Assembly: GCA_029891385.1 (NCBI GenBank)
Contig: CM057234.1
Coordinates: 20,322,350-20,386,349, forward strand
DNA: 64,000 nucleotides
DNA from: Erythroxylum novogranatense
Taxonomy: Eukaryota > Streptophyta > Magnoliopsida > Malpighiales > Erythroxylaceae
Reading direction: 5' to 3'
Below the pieces are notes generated by a model. The model was not told the origin of the DNA. It searched no databases and was given only the letters and a program-made list of their open reading frames with translations. Of the stretch, positions 1-10,963 are shown piece after piece; the stretch's first letter is position 1; every line of letters starts with the position of its first letter. Position numbers and translations under genes: made by a program.

Positions 1-2815
1 TTTATGTTTATAGTTAAATAATGGGCCATTGACACATTTTTCAAAGAAATTAAGAATATAAAAATGCTTTCAAACTCATTGTTTTTAAATGCCTTGAGAA
101 ATTGCTATCATTGACGTATAATGGTATGAATGATTTGAAAATGTTATGTGAATTGGATGATTGATGATTTGATATGTGAATGTGATTTTGTTGAGGAATG
201 ATGATGCATTGCATATGAAATGCTTTATGATCATGAAATGATTTATGAAAATTTGCATGATTTATGCAAAACAAGATTTCCAAGATTTTGCCATAGGGCA
301 ATCAAGTTTCAAGTCATGATTATATGTTAAGTGGGTTAGGTTAAGTCCACCCAAGAAATGTCTCGTGCACAATGACCATGAAAAGCCTTCGCTCGGCTGC
401 CCGACTGTGGCATAGGATGATCCAATATTTGGACTCCTCAAGATTTGCCCATATAAGCTCATTAAATGAGACTATATGGTTGCCAAGAATTGTGGACTTT
501 CCAAACCATTATGATGTGTTAGGTTGTATGTGTTATATGATGTGAATTGTGATAAGTTGAATTGCATTCATGATTTCATGAAAGTTTGAAAAATGCATGA
601 ATTGCGTTTATGATTTTATGAACCTTTGAAAAATGAATGATTTGTGATTTCAAGAAAATGACAAGAGTTCTTAGTTTATGATTTTATGAACCATTGAAAA
701 ATGAATGATTTGTGATTTCAAGAAAATGACTAGAGTTTTGAAGAAAACAATGTTTTATGATCCAAAAGAAATTTATATGGAAATGGACTTCTAAAACTAT
801 TTTGTTCATTATTTGGTTATAAGCATAGAACCTTCTGGGCTCCCCAAGCTCACTCCCCTATTTTCCCAATTTCCAGGTTTTTAGCAAGAATTCAAGAGGA
901 AGTGGATCAAGGCATCTTGTGCTTGTTTTATTGTGTATTTGAAGTTTGGTTATGTAAATGTATAGTTGTAATTCATATGAGCAATTGAATGAGGTAAATG
1001 AGATATTTGTTTTGGTCTTGTAATTTGGCTAGGAAATGCCAATGAAATTGTAAAACTCTTATGTATGATGAATTATGCAATATGGACTTGAGTATGGTTG
1101 TGAATGTACAATTGCATATAAACGAATATGGAGCAATGGTTGAAAGTTAGCATGACGCCTAAGTCTTGTTTATGAGGATAGCTTTGATGGCTGCCTAGGA
1201 GTTTAGGGTTTGATGAGCTAATTGAATCAAGAATTTATAGAATGATAAAATAAGTGTGATGTTTGAGTCGTTATAAAGTATGTTAGCATGAGATGGCATG
1301 AATATCATATAGGTAGGTAAAGATTATGAGGTTGGGAGTGATGGTCATGCATGTGTAATGAAGGTGAGAATGAGGCTTGTGTGAGGTTGATTGCGCAAAG
1401 TCTTGTAGATGTGTTAAATTGGTGAGTTGCAATTTCAAGGGATGTGCTGTCAAATTTTCCTAAAATTTGACAAAAATTTGCTTCAGTTTTAGACCCTTTT
1501 AAGGCTTGAATTAGATTGAGAGATCTTCTTGAAGATTGAACTAGAAGTTCATAACTTTCTAAGGGTATATCATTTGTCTCATTCGGAGTTAGGGTTAAAA
1601 AGTTATGAGGAGAAGAACACATTCAGTTACTGTTCATTTAGCTATATTACTGTTACATTGGTCTTTAATGAGCAGTGTCCTTTGATTGGCTTTTTGCCTT
1701 GATTAATGATGAATTTAGCTTTTGCATCCTTCATGAGATTTGTAGTTCATCTTGTTATCTTTCCATGGAGATATAGTATGCTTATATTGGAGCTAGGAAT
1801 AAGAAGTTATAAGCTTTGAAAGATGGTAGTGTCAAGTGAATTGAAGTTGATTTTCAGAATTGGGAGTTTTGGAAATTGGCGTGTCCGTTAAACGGACAGC
1901 CTCGGGTGTCAAAACACCCCTTCCCCTGCCCATGTCCGTTAGACGGACATGCATGTCCATTTAACGGACATTTGCGAAGAGTCTAGTATCCCTCCACCCG
2001 AATGTGTCCGTTAAGCGGACATGGCTGTCCGTTTAACGGACAGCTATGGGAAAAAGTGCAAATTGGACAATCTTAGAGGCCGAATTTGGTTTTGTAGTCT
2101 TCATAAGAGTTGTAGATCTAGATGTCTAATTTCAAATGGTGAAATAACAAACACAATCGGACATCTAGATAAAAAGTTATGGCAATCGCGCCAAAAGAGT
2201 TTCAATTGGATTTTTGAAGTGAGCATGGTCTATTGTTTTGGGCATAAATCCCTCATACGACCTCCAAATGAGGTGAGGCTTGAACCATTGGATTTATAAG
2301 ACAGATATATTTCTTTCTACAAAAATTGGTATCATTTGGAGTTAAATTTAGGAAGTTATCATTAAATGAAGTGAAAGGCCGGTTAAGAGAGTATGTTTTC
2401 GGTATGAACTCTTTTAGGTTTTTGGAGTGTATCTTGAGTTATAGAACTCCGATTGAAGCGATTCTTGTCTTAAATTAAACAAGAGTCATAAGGCTATGAT
2501 TTAAAAGAAAATTCCAAACAAATTTAAGATTTTAAGTTTTTCAAATTCGGTGAACGCATAGTGAAAATAAGTTCAAGGAAGATGTTTAAGTGCATGGGCA
2601 CACTACGAAACTTTGGTAAGTAAATTTTGGGAGCGTTTTGAGCATGAGAATGAATTCATGATGTATTTAAGGGTTCAAGGGATCAAGAATGAAATTTTTT
2701 TTTTAACCCTTCAAAGTAATACGCACGCTCAGGTTTCACGATTTTAAGCAAGAGAGTTGGGTTCCGAAAATGGGATCCAACAGTTGGGGTCCGGTCTCCG
2801 GGTCGGGTCCTGACA
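1..2815 (+). repeat. 5' LTR of element 1 (3' portion only)
   Basis: The LTR ends at 2815 in TCCTGACA, immediately before a primer binding site. Its last about 360 bp (from about 2457) recur at 4382-4742 with roughly a dozen differences by eye. The start is beyond the window edge. The interior is AT-rich, with a GC-rich palindrome array at 1882-2042 surrounded by degenerate segments containing phrases such as gttgtagatct and aaaagttatg. Open frames inside it, for example 2021-2299, have no recognisable product and are treated as chance. Confidence 0.7.
1882..2042. repeat. Array of five 17-bp palindromes
   Basis: The core TGTCCGTTAAACGGACA occurs at 1882-1898, 1933-1949, 1954-1970, 2005-2021 and 2026-2042. 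Copies differ only at the centre or by one arm mismatch. Start-to-start spacings are 51, 21, 51 and 21 bp. The array sits in the LTR about 0.8-0.9 kb from its 3' end and is GC-richer than its surroundings. Its function is unknown. Confidence 0.85.
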
Positions 2816-2819
2816 TTTG

Positions 2820-2831
2820 TGATATCAGAGT
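2820..2831 (+). other. Primer binding site of element 1 (decayed)
   Basis: TGATATCAGAGT lies four bases after the LTR end. It matches the plant initiator-methionine tRNA 3'-end complement TGGTATCAGAGC except for one G-to-A and one C-to-T change. Both are transitions expected from cytosine deamination. Confidence 0.7.
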
Positions 2832-4381
2832 GCCGAAATTGAGATCTTATATGGGCGCATATGTAAAAGTTACATACAAGAGCAAATTGTTAAGAGTTTG
2901 GGCTAATCGAATTAGAGAATAAATTGAAGTTGTGGATTAGTGGAAATGAGAAATAGTACATGGTCAAACATGACCGGTAATGAGTCAATGCATCTGTTGA
3001 TGAAATCGAATATGGTATCAATGACATACTATGGTGCTTATCCTTGAATGTGGGAAATATGTGAATTATGAGCATGGATTTTTTGAGGAAAAGTAGGGGG
3101 ACAAGGATTAAAGGAGTGCAAGTAGAACTTCATGAAAGTTGAATTTCTTATGGTTTTAAGAAGATGAAACCGGAACCCCAGTGGGTACATGCTTATAATA
3201 AATTCAATAAGTCAAGTTTGTTTTCATTAAATTAAGCAAGAAAATTTCATAATTTAAATTGCATCATAATCGTTGCATCAGTTGTGCATTGAGTGCATTA
3301 TGAAATGTTACATGTTTAATATGTCGATTATGTGAATGATTGATGAAATGACTTTAAAAAGGGGTTTTCTTTTTAAGAATACAAGTTTATGAAATTATGC
3401 TTTCAGACATGATTTTTGCAAGGATATCACGTTGTAAAAAGCAAGTTTACAAGAAAGTGCCATTACGAGCACCAAGAATACAAGTTTTTGAAATCTATGT
3501 GCTGTATGAAATATGTGATGATTTTATTTCCACAAGTTTAAGTCAATGGCAAATATATATATACATACATATATATATATGTAAGATGTGAAGTGAAGGA
3601 TAATGGGACAATGAGATGATTGATAGTAATGTTTGTATAAGGTCAAGAAGGTCAAATTGGTTGTTGTTGGGAGTATTTGTATGGAAATCCATAATTATGC
3701 ACAAATGAGTGTATTAAGCACATAAGTAGAATATGTGTGAAGATGATAGAGGAAGAAACCTATGATTTAGTGAATATTATTAGTCATAGTTTTCCATAGT
3801 TTAAAGCCTAAGTGATCAAGTAGACATAGATTGAGAGTTGTTGATGATGTTACAATGAGGAATAAATTCTAAGATCAAGAGAAGAATATTGTCTAGGATT
3901 AATGAAGATCAAAGTATCAATCGTGTAAGAGATTGATTTATGAATTGATGAAGATAAGTCTGTGGATAAAATATGATGATGATAATAGGAGATTGATTTA
4001 TGAATTGATGAAGATAAGTCTGTGGATAAAATATGATGATGATAATAGGAGATTGATTAAGATTGCAGGAATAGTATAGATGATTGCAGCAAAAATCCTC
4101 TTTTGAAGAGGGATTTCATTAAGTTAGAATAAGCAGATCAAATGGTTCATGTTAAGAGTAACCAATGAAAGAACTAATCAGAAAAGAATATGTGATGATT
4201 CGAAAGTGAGTACACTCACTATAGAGACCTTGATTGCTAACATGAGAAGTATGTAAGTCTATGTTATATATTACGTGAAAGTATGTTTGGGAGATATTGG
4301 TATGACTTGATGAATATATTAAAATCACCCTAATTAAGTTTGCAAATAAGCTGCAAATTGTGGAGAAAAATCATACGAGGA
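2832..4381 (+). other. Internal region of element 1, no coding sequence seen
   Basis: This 1.55 kb of AT-rich sequence lies between the primer binding site and the truncated 3' LTR. No gag, protease, reverse transcriptase or integrase motif is visible in any frame. It contains an alternating AT stretch near 3554-3580 and a perfect 60-bp tandem duplication at 3931-4050. The boundary with the 3' LTR piece at 4381/4382 is abrupt and lacks a proper TG LTR start, so a deletion joined the internal region to the interior of the 3' LTR. Confidence 0.6.
3931..4050. repeat. Perfect 60-bp tandem duplication
   Basis: Positions 3931-3990 and 3991-4050 are identical, and the first eight bases follow again at 4051-4058. 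This is a two-copy tandem duplication inside the non-coding internal region of element 1. Confidence 0.95.
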
Positions 4382-4742
4382 AGCGATTCTTGTCTTAAAT
4401 TAAACAAGAGTCATAAGGCTATGATTTAAAAGAAAATTCCAAACGAATTTAAGATTTTAAGTTTTTCAAATTCGGTGAACGCGTAGTGAAAATAAGTTCA
4501 AGTAAGATGTTTAAGTGCATGGGCACACTACGAAACTTTGGTAAGTAAATTTTGGGAGCATTTTGAGCATGAGAATGAATTCATGATGTCTTTAAGGGTT
4601 CAAGGGATCAAGAATGAAAAAAAAATTTTTATAACCCTTCAAAGTAATACGCACGCTCAGGTTTCACGATTTTAAGCAAGAGAGTTGGGTTCCGAAAACG
4701 GGATCCAACAGTTGGGATCCGGTCTCCGGGTCGGGTCCCGAC
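4382..4742 (+). repeat. 3' LTR of element 1, 5'-truncated
   Basis: It repeats 2457-2815, including the conserved GC-rich LTR end (GGGTCGGGTCCCGACA). It lacks the rest of the LTR. The right edge at 4742 abuts reverse-strand copia coding sequence and marks the insertion point. Because the left insertion point is outside the window, the target duplication (first bases on the right: TATCG) cannot be checked. Confidence 0.75.
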
Positions 4743-5099
4743 ATATCGCATCACAAATAAAATCCTTATTCTCATATATTGAAACAACCTTTTCAAAATA
4801 TAAGGAATAACCAGATTTTATTAGACAAAAAACAGAAATCATGTTCCTCACAATCATTGGCATGCAATAAACATCCTTAAAATATAACCTATGACCACTA
4901 GGAAAGTCAAAGATAACTACTCCCACTGATTCTGCTGAAACATAGGAACCATCTGCTATTTTGACTTGAAACCGCCTTTAGGTAGTCTTTCCTTTCTTGG
5001 AACCCCCAGAAGAATTACAAACATGGTTAGTGGCTCCTCAATCTAATATCCAAGAAGTAGATAAATCATCACATTTCTAGTTCCTAACAAACTTAGGAA
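4743..5099 (-). pseudogene. copia protease / pre-integrase remnant, cut by element 1
   Basis: It follows gag on the minus strand. The copia protease active-site phrase is recognisable as WILD*GATNHVC: the catalytic Asp remains, but the Ser of D-S-G is replaced by a TGA stop. Downstream a clean frame to 4743 shows the GAG-pre-integrase-type stretch (VYCMPMIVRNMISVFCL). The reading frame ends abruptly at 4742, where the LTR of element 1 begins. The 84-residue open frame over 4672-4926 runs from this remnant into that LTR and is partly artificial. Confidence 0.8.
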
Positions 5100-5929
5100 G
5101 CCCATACCTTGTTTGCTTTTGAGGGACTCTAGGTAGATCGACGCTTTCTTTTCAAATGGCCCATCTCGTCACAGTGGAAACACTTTCCTTTGATGTTCTC
5201 TTTGGCCTTCTTTTTCATGGATTTGGCCTTGAACCCTATTTGAGCCTTCTTTTTCATTTGACACTTCTTCTTTTCCTTGCCCTTACCCTTGCGCTTAGAA
5301 GAAAAAGCTACATTAGCTTCTGGCCCATGAGCCTTAATATTCAATATCTCATCTGTTCTCTGGAGGGTATTCATCAACTCACTCAAGGTGTAATCCTTGC
5401 TGTTGAGCTCATAGTCCAACTTAAACTACTGAAAAGAAGAGTTTAAGCTATTGATGATCATAATCATCTGCTTGTCCGCATCCATATCCGCACTAAGCAT
5501 TTCAGCCTCAATGACCGCAGAGATTACCTTCATCATGTAATCCCGTACCGGTTCACCAGGTTTCTGTCTGAGATTATGAAAGGTTTGGATAGCTTTCACT
5601 CCTGCAGACCTAGTCCTCACACCAAATATCTCATGTAGGTGATGGACCATTGCACTAGCAGTTTTCATATAAGCAATTTGCTTTTGCAATATGCCGCTGA
5701 CAGAAGCCAAAATATAACACTTAGTAGTCTTATCAGCATTTTGCCAACGCTCACGTTGTTGGACTTGCTCAGGAGTTGAATCTCCACTTGGAGGTGTAGG
5801 CTCATTTTCAGTTAACACCTATGAAATACGCTCATATTGAAGAACAATGTCAAGGTTACGTCTCCATTCATTAAAATTGTCTCCGTTTTCCAATTTGTTA
5901 TTAGTTAAGAGCAGGGTGAGTGGATTCAT
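5100..5929 (-). pseudogene. copia gag (UBN2-type capsid plus zinc knuckle), broken
   Basis: The frame opens at an ATG at 5929. It shows the copia gag N-terminus (MNPLT..., NEWRRNLDIVLQYE), the UBN2-type capsid region (YILASVSGILQKQ, LRQKPGEPVRDYMMK) and a lysine-rich linker. It ends in a zinc knuckle starting CFHCDEMGH, whose last cysteine is lost where the frame is disturbed near 5150. There are two in-frame stops, just before 5818 and at 5426-5428, and both are TAG. In life it would form the virus-like particle and bind element RNA. The copy cannot make a full product. The 96-residue frame on the other strand here (5156-5446) is a shadow. Confidence 0.85.
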
Positions 5930-7423
5930 TTTGTGGTTGATTATTTCTGAAAATATAAATTATTAAAACATGAGCATACTAGTCAACAATTTATGGAACT
6001 TTGTATAAAATCATGATGCATGTATGCATGATGATAGATTTAAAAAAAACTTAAAAAATTAAAACATTATACGACGGTTATTTTTCTTATCTATAACAGA
6101 CTAAGTGGCGGTGAGCTATCTTATCCATTAAAAGAAAAACTAGGACCCTCCCACTCAAAAACTACCAAGCATCTCATGCCCAATTTTTTAAGAAGCGTCT
6201 TAATTTGATCCATACTTTTACCAACAGAGGTACGGTGGGTAGTCTATTGATAAAAAATGTTGAGTGTTTAACCATTTGATTCATTCACTAAAGATACCTA
6301 CAAACCATGCCTCGGTGGGAGGTCACATTTGCTATCATTAAGTAGACTTATCCTTAAGGAGACCCCAAACCATGCAAGATCTAGGATCCATGCCCTCCGA
6401 TGGGGAGTAACACTTTACCACATGCAAACGGGACATCATTTGGAGACCGTGGACTCTCACAGGAGCATCCTCTCCCACTCAATCTTTTTGGGCTTTAATT
6501 TTTAAATACTATCTTGTCTAGATGCAATTTATTATTCATCCTATATTGTTTCATTATATATCTCATACATAATGAATGCAAGGTAAAGCCTAGGGTTGGC
6601 AATTTTCTAAATGACATGCAATCACATAATAGCACATATTATAAGCATTCATTTCTCCATTCATCACATGAACTAATAAAGCCACTTTTGATTGTCCATC
6701 CTAGAAAAATTAAATAATTACAAGCCTTTTAGGCCCAAAGTATTCTTCTTGGACTTGGATCTTCCGCTTCGAACTCTTCACAAACATGATCCGACCCATT
6801 CGGTAAACAAAATGTAATGGCATATATGAAAATAGAATTTTGTCACATTGAAAAATAAAATTCTAGCACCAGATTTTTAGAAAACCAAATCTTTGTTTTG
6901 ACAAAAAATTTCAGCACTAGTTTTCATTAAAACCGAAGCTCATTTTATGAAAATAAAAAACCAGCACTTAGTATTTTAGTAAAACCGAAATTTGATTCTT
7001 TGAAACAAAAGTCATGCACTTGTTTTTACAATAAAAACCGAAAAGTGATCAATTGAAACAAAATCCCAGCAACTATGTTTTCACAAAACTTATGCCAATA
7101 CACAAAAGGATACACCGAAAATTTTGCCTTTCCATTTCTTAAATCCATGGCTGCTCCATCTTCATCATTACATCAATTTGTACATTACAAAATCAAAGAA
7201 AATAGAAAAAAGAAACCAAGGAGGAAACATGGTGATGATAGACCACCCTCCTTGCTACAACCAATGAAAAAATCTTACAAGGTAAATTTAACTTCTAGGG
7301 ACAACCAAAAGAGAAAACATACACCATGTATATTTCTATCACATAAAAATATGCAACATACACAAAAAGATTGCCAACCTATGCATCTAATATATAGGAA
7401 TCGAAATCATGCATTAGAACCTA
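5930..7423 (-). other. copia 5' leader between primer binding site and gag
   Basis: About 1.5 kb of non-coding leader. It holds a degenerate tandem repeat at 6866-7092, described separately. No ORF longer than chance is supported. The 162-residue plus-strand frame at 7075-7563 spans leader, primer binding site and LTR and is rejected. Confidence 0.6.
6866..7092. repeat. Degenerate about 50-bp tandem repeat, 4.5 copies
   Basis: Units start at 6866, 6914, 6964, 7016 and 7069 (spacings 48, 50, 52, 53). Each begins GCAC or GCAA, followed by a T-rich stretch, AAAACCGAA in most copies, and an A-rich tail. They lie in the leader of the minus-strand copia element. Confidence 0.75.
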
Positions 7424-7435
7424 GCTCTGATACCA
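7424..7435 (-). other. copia primer binding site
   Basis: GCTCTGATACCA on the plus strand is the exact complement of TGGTATCAGAGC, the initiator-methionine tRNA primer site. Two bases separate it from the LTR edge TGTTGGA at 7438, which fixes the minus orientation of this copia element. Confidence 0.9.
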
Positions 7436-7437
7436 AT

Positions 7438-9517
7438 TGTTGGATCGGAAAAAGAAAACATGCTTTGTTTGGAAAAACGGTAGATTTCAAAACTTTTAAG
7501 AAATCATTACTTGCAGTAGAAGCAACAAATCCAAATCAACATGATAATCCATACATGATATGATATAAGGATAATAAAATATAAACAAGATCAGGAGTAT
7601 TACCGACTCCTTCACTACAGCTTTAAATCCTCGCTACGCTATCCTCTCCTTCTTCGTGTATCCAAATCCTTTGCCTTTGACTCTTTTCCTTTAACAATCT
7701 ACTTTCTCCTTATTGTAGTATCCTCAGCCAATTAGATTTACCACCTGTTCTTCAAGGACAATTAGGTTAACAAAATCCTTTGGTGGGAAAGGAGAAGAAA
7801 TGTTTGGAGGAGATTTTCTTAAAAGAAGAAGAAGCAAAATTGAAACTCTTTCAATTGGTATTTTCGATTCTCTCTTTCATGAAAGGAGAGAAGGTGTTAA
7901 GAACATGCAAGAACTCTTTCTTGCCTACCAATTTCGTATATGCATGGCTGGAAGGAGAGAGAGGCATCAAATGCATCACTTCTTTCATTAATCACTCATA
8001 AAATAGCCAATAAATGAGATTATCTTCATTTATCTTTATGATGACTATTTGAAAAGACCATAACCTCAATTCAATACCCAATTTGAGTTTTGCCAAAAAG
8101 AAAGAAGGAATATGGTCCATCTAATGTACATCTTTCATCTTTAATCTAATGAATGCAAATAGGTTACAAGCCAAAGACAACCATTAAACCATTTAATGGT
8201 AAGTTCATAACTCCATTTAATGATGATTAACCATAATAAAGACCATCTTTATTTAGCATTTTAATGTCAAATGTGTGGTTACACATTTAACCTAGGAATA
8301 ACCGAAATTGCTATCTTCTTCTTAAATTTTTTTAATATAATTAATCTAATTAATTACATTAAACCAAAAACCAAGCCCATTACTAAATGTACATTTGGGC
8401 TTCTTTAATTAGACCAAGTCCAAGATTCAATTATGGGCTTCTAATTAACCTCCATTTATATTTCTTACTTAGCTTGATAACCTTCCTTAAAGCCAAGGGG
8501 GGAATCTTATTGGACTTTGATAATTCAAGCTCCAATAAGCCCAGAATTAATTCAATCTCATTGGAATTAATTCTAGCTTATTAACTAAATGTCATTCCAC
8601 TAAAGACAATTAGTTGAACTCTTGAATTATTAAATATTATGAGAATATTTCCAATTGCAAACCCTATTTAGAACCTTATAATAGCCATCCACACAACAAA
8701 GGGTAAAATTACCGTTTTGTCCTTATGTTGGTTTTTCCTTCTAGATCTCTCATTTTACTTTATATGGTGATTAACACATAAGATCTCATCTCAGTCTTAA
8801 GACTTGATGGGTAGCTAGTCCATCAAACTACTGGCGCCAGTTTAATAACCAAATCTCCTTAAAACATCTAGAAGAGATGATAACACTATAAACTCTTTAT
8901 TTGAGTGAATGTTCTCGATACATGTTTCAATTAATAATTCCAACATGCATAATCGGATTAATACTCTATAAAATCCATTACGATCATATCAAGAATTATA
9001 ATGAAACATATATGAGTTCACCACTTATCAAGATTATGGTTCATAATAAGCGAATGCTTAAGTTGTATGTTTTAAGATTAAAGTAACGGCCCACTTTATT
9101 CTTGAAAACATACTTGATTCTAGATTCATTTAATAGTGCCATTATCGATTGTCAACTACTATCATGATATGAAACTCATCATTCCCTTGAAGTAAACTCC
9201 TTTACTTATATGGAGATAAATTGCAACACTACAGTCTAAACCATAATCAAGCAACCAACGTGATTATTCAACTGTGAATCAATTAATTCAGATTCTAATA
9301 ATATATATGTTTCCCATACATCTCTACGTATATGTATATTACTTACAAAAGAATCTTGGTACCTTATGACCAGATATATAAGGCTCATACAGATAAAACC
9401 AAACTCTTTTGTTTTATTAATAATAAATATTTTCATTACAAAACTGTAATTGAAGAAGATAAAGTTACATGTAAATACACTTGCTTTCCAGGGCACTATA
9501 TTTACATAACTCCAACA
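7438..9517 (-). repeat. 5' LTR of the copia element
   Basis: It begins TGTTGGA at 7438 and ends TCCAACA at 9511-9517, a perfect 7-bp inverted terminal match. Another TCCAACA at 8939-8945 was considered as the end. The outer one is preferred because LTR-A sequence, matching LTR-B at 12180-12260, starts exactly at 9518. The LTR is 2080 bp and AT-rich. No coding frame inside is supported. Confidence 0.8.
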
Positions 9518-10963
9518 TCATGAACATGCATCGTACAGATTCTATGTACACACATGTGCATAAATGAATTCTTATAATTGTGCAAAATTATTAATGTGTG
9601 TGTAACGTATTGCATAAATGGGTTGTGCAGATTAAAGTCCGCATTTCGACGTTTCCAGAATTTGAAAGCAAATGCTAATCTGGAGCGTACTGTGAGTAGA
9701 CCGAGATGGTCTCATTTCGTTCCTTATTCTGTTTTGTGTTCATTTTGTATAATTGATTGCTAAATGTGATTGATTGTGGATTCTGGACAGAAGGTCCGAT
9801 GACTGTGTATTGGGGGAGTTGTGATATTGAGTGCTACTTGAATGTGAATTGGGTGAACTATGTGTATTTAATGTGATTGAAAAATGTATTTTGAGTGTGC
9901 ATTATATGATTGATCAGATCCGGACCACGGTCCGATGACAAATGTCTTTTTAATGTGCATTGCATATGTATGAGATATGTTTCTCAACTCTACTGTTGAA
10001 TGCCGGACTACGGTCCGATGACATGTGAAAGTGAATGAATGGGATTAATGCATTTCATTGCATAAGTGAATGAAATATAATGGCTGTTGTGGCTATAGTA
10101 GCCACCGATCAGAGTTTAAAACTCAACGAGTAGAAATGAGCTTCGAGCTCAAAAATGATTCAGAGCCTCAGGCTCAACGTTTAATGAGCCCTGTATCCTT
10201 CAAATGGATAAGGGATAGTTATTAATGAGCCCTACATGGGACAGTTTAGGCACTTGGTCACAACAAAATAACAAATGAATAGTGAGTCTCATGTGCGTTG
10301 CATATGCATAATATGACTGGTTAAATGTATCGACTGTGACATAATGTGAATGTGAAATAATGTGAAATGTGAAATAGAGTGAGATGTGTAAATTATGTGT
10401 TGTGTGACTGGGTGAGCCATCGATGATGGTCACTTACTGAGTTCGCAAAACTCACCCAAAATTTGCAATTATTTTTAGGACTCAGAAGAATACCCCGTTA
10501 GGCAATGAGAGTATATCTATTGCATGTGTGAGAGAGAAGAGGCTGGGATCAGTTCGCATCTGCATTGTGTCTCTTTATTTTCGCACTGAATTGTATTTTT
10601 TGCAAATCATTGTATTTTGTGTATTTGCGTATATTATTTGTGTACAACTTTTCGATTGAAAAAAAAGGAGTTTTGCAAAAGAAATTGATTAAAGTGTAAT
10701 ATGTTTTGTTTTTGGAATGGACTAATCGAACTTCTGGTACGTAAGAAAAAACAAAATTGACAACTACTATAAATGAAAATGTTTCTGAATAAAAGTGGGC
10801 CCAAATTTACGATTATTGATTTTCACGTACGCTTGAAACAAAAAAAAAGTTTTGCACTTAGTTTTTGATGAACTAAGTGATGTAGCACGCCATCCTCGAG
10901 GGGTACGGACTCGGATATCACCATTGATGTCAGGTTCGAGTCAAGTGGGAGTGGGGTGTTACA
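9518..10963 (+). repeat. LTR-A: 3' part of a chromovirus-like LTR
   Basis: This segment matches LTR-B (about 11220-12260) in reverse orientation over about 1 kb. Shared landmarks are GCCATCGATGATGG, ACTCACCCAAAATTTGC and ACCCCGTTAGGCAA. It ends GGGGTGTTACA at 10963, the same terminus (reverse TGTAACACCCC) as the solo LTR at 19616. Its 5' part was displaced by the copia insertion at 9517/9518 and lies outside the window. No primer binding site follows, so it is a solo LTR or the 3' LTR of an element extending left. Confidence 0.75.

Larger units (their letters stand above)
1..4742 (+). mobile_element. LTR retrotransposon without coding capacity (element 1), partial
   Basis: The orientation comes from an LTR 3' end (2815) followed by a primer binding site. 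A second copy of the last about 360 bp of that LTR at 4382-4742 gives the other end. The piece between (2816-4381) has no gag or pol homology that I can see, so this is either a non-autonomous element or a deletion derivative. The left end lies outside the window. On the right it abuts copia protease/pre-integrase coding sequence, so it inserted into that copia element. The LTR is distantly related to the one at 57969-62956: both have a CGCTxGCCCGxxxGTGGCATAGG-like segment and similar 3' ends. Confidence 0.75.
4743..9517 (-). mobile_element. Ty1/copia retrotransposon, 5' part
   Basis: Read on the minus strand it runs LTR (9517-7438), primer binding site, about 1.5-kb leader, gag, protease and pre-integrase, and it is cut at 4743 by element 1. 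The remaining pol and its 3' LTR lie left of the window. Immediately right of the LTR (9518) the sequence continues as a different LTR (LTR-A), matching LTR-B without an obvious gap, so this copia inserted into LTR-A. The gag type (UBN2 family, N-terminus with NxWRRNLDIVL) is typical of plant copia. I do not assign a lineage. Confidence 0.8.

Noticed and set aside
1882..2042. CRISPR-like array of spaced repeats
   Set aside because: The repeats are themselves palindromes with only 4-34 bp between them, the spacers are not unique cassette-sized units, and the context is a plant LTR.
7075..7563. 162-residue plus-strand open frame
   Set aside because: It runs across the copia leader, primer binding site and LTR edge of an element transcribed from the other strand.
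7438..8945. Shorter copia LTR ending at the inner TCCAACA (8945)
   Set aside because: Sequence from 8946 to 9517 has no match to LTR-A or LTR-B, whereas LTR-A similarity starts exactly at 9518, so the outer TCCAACA is the edge.
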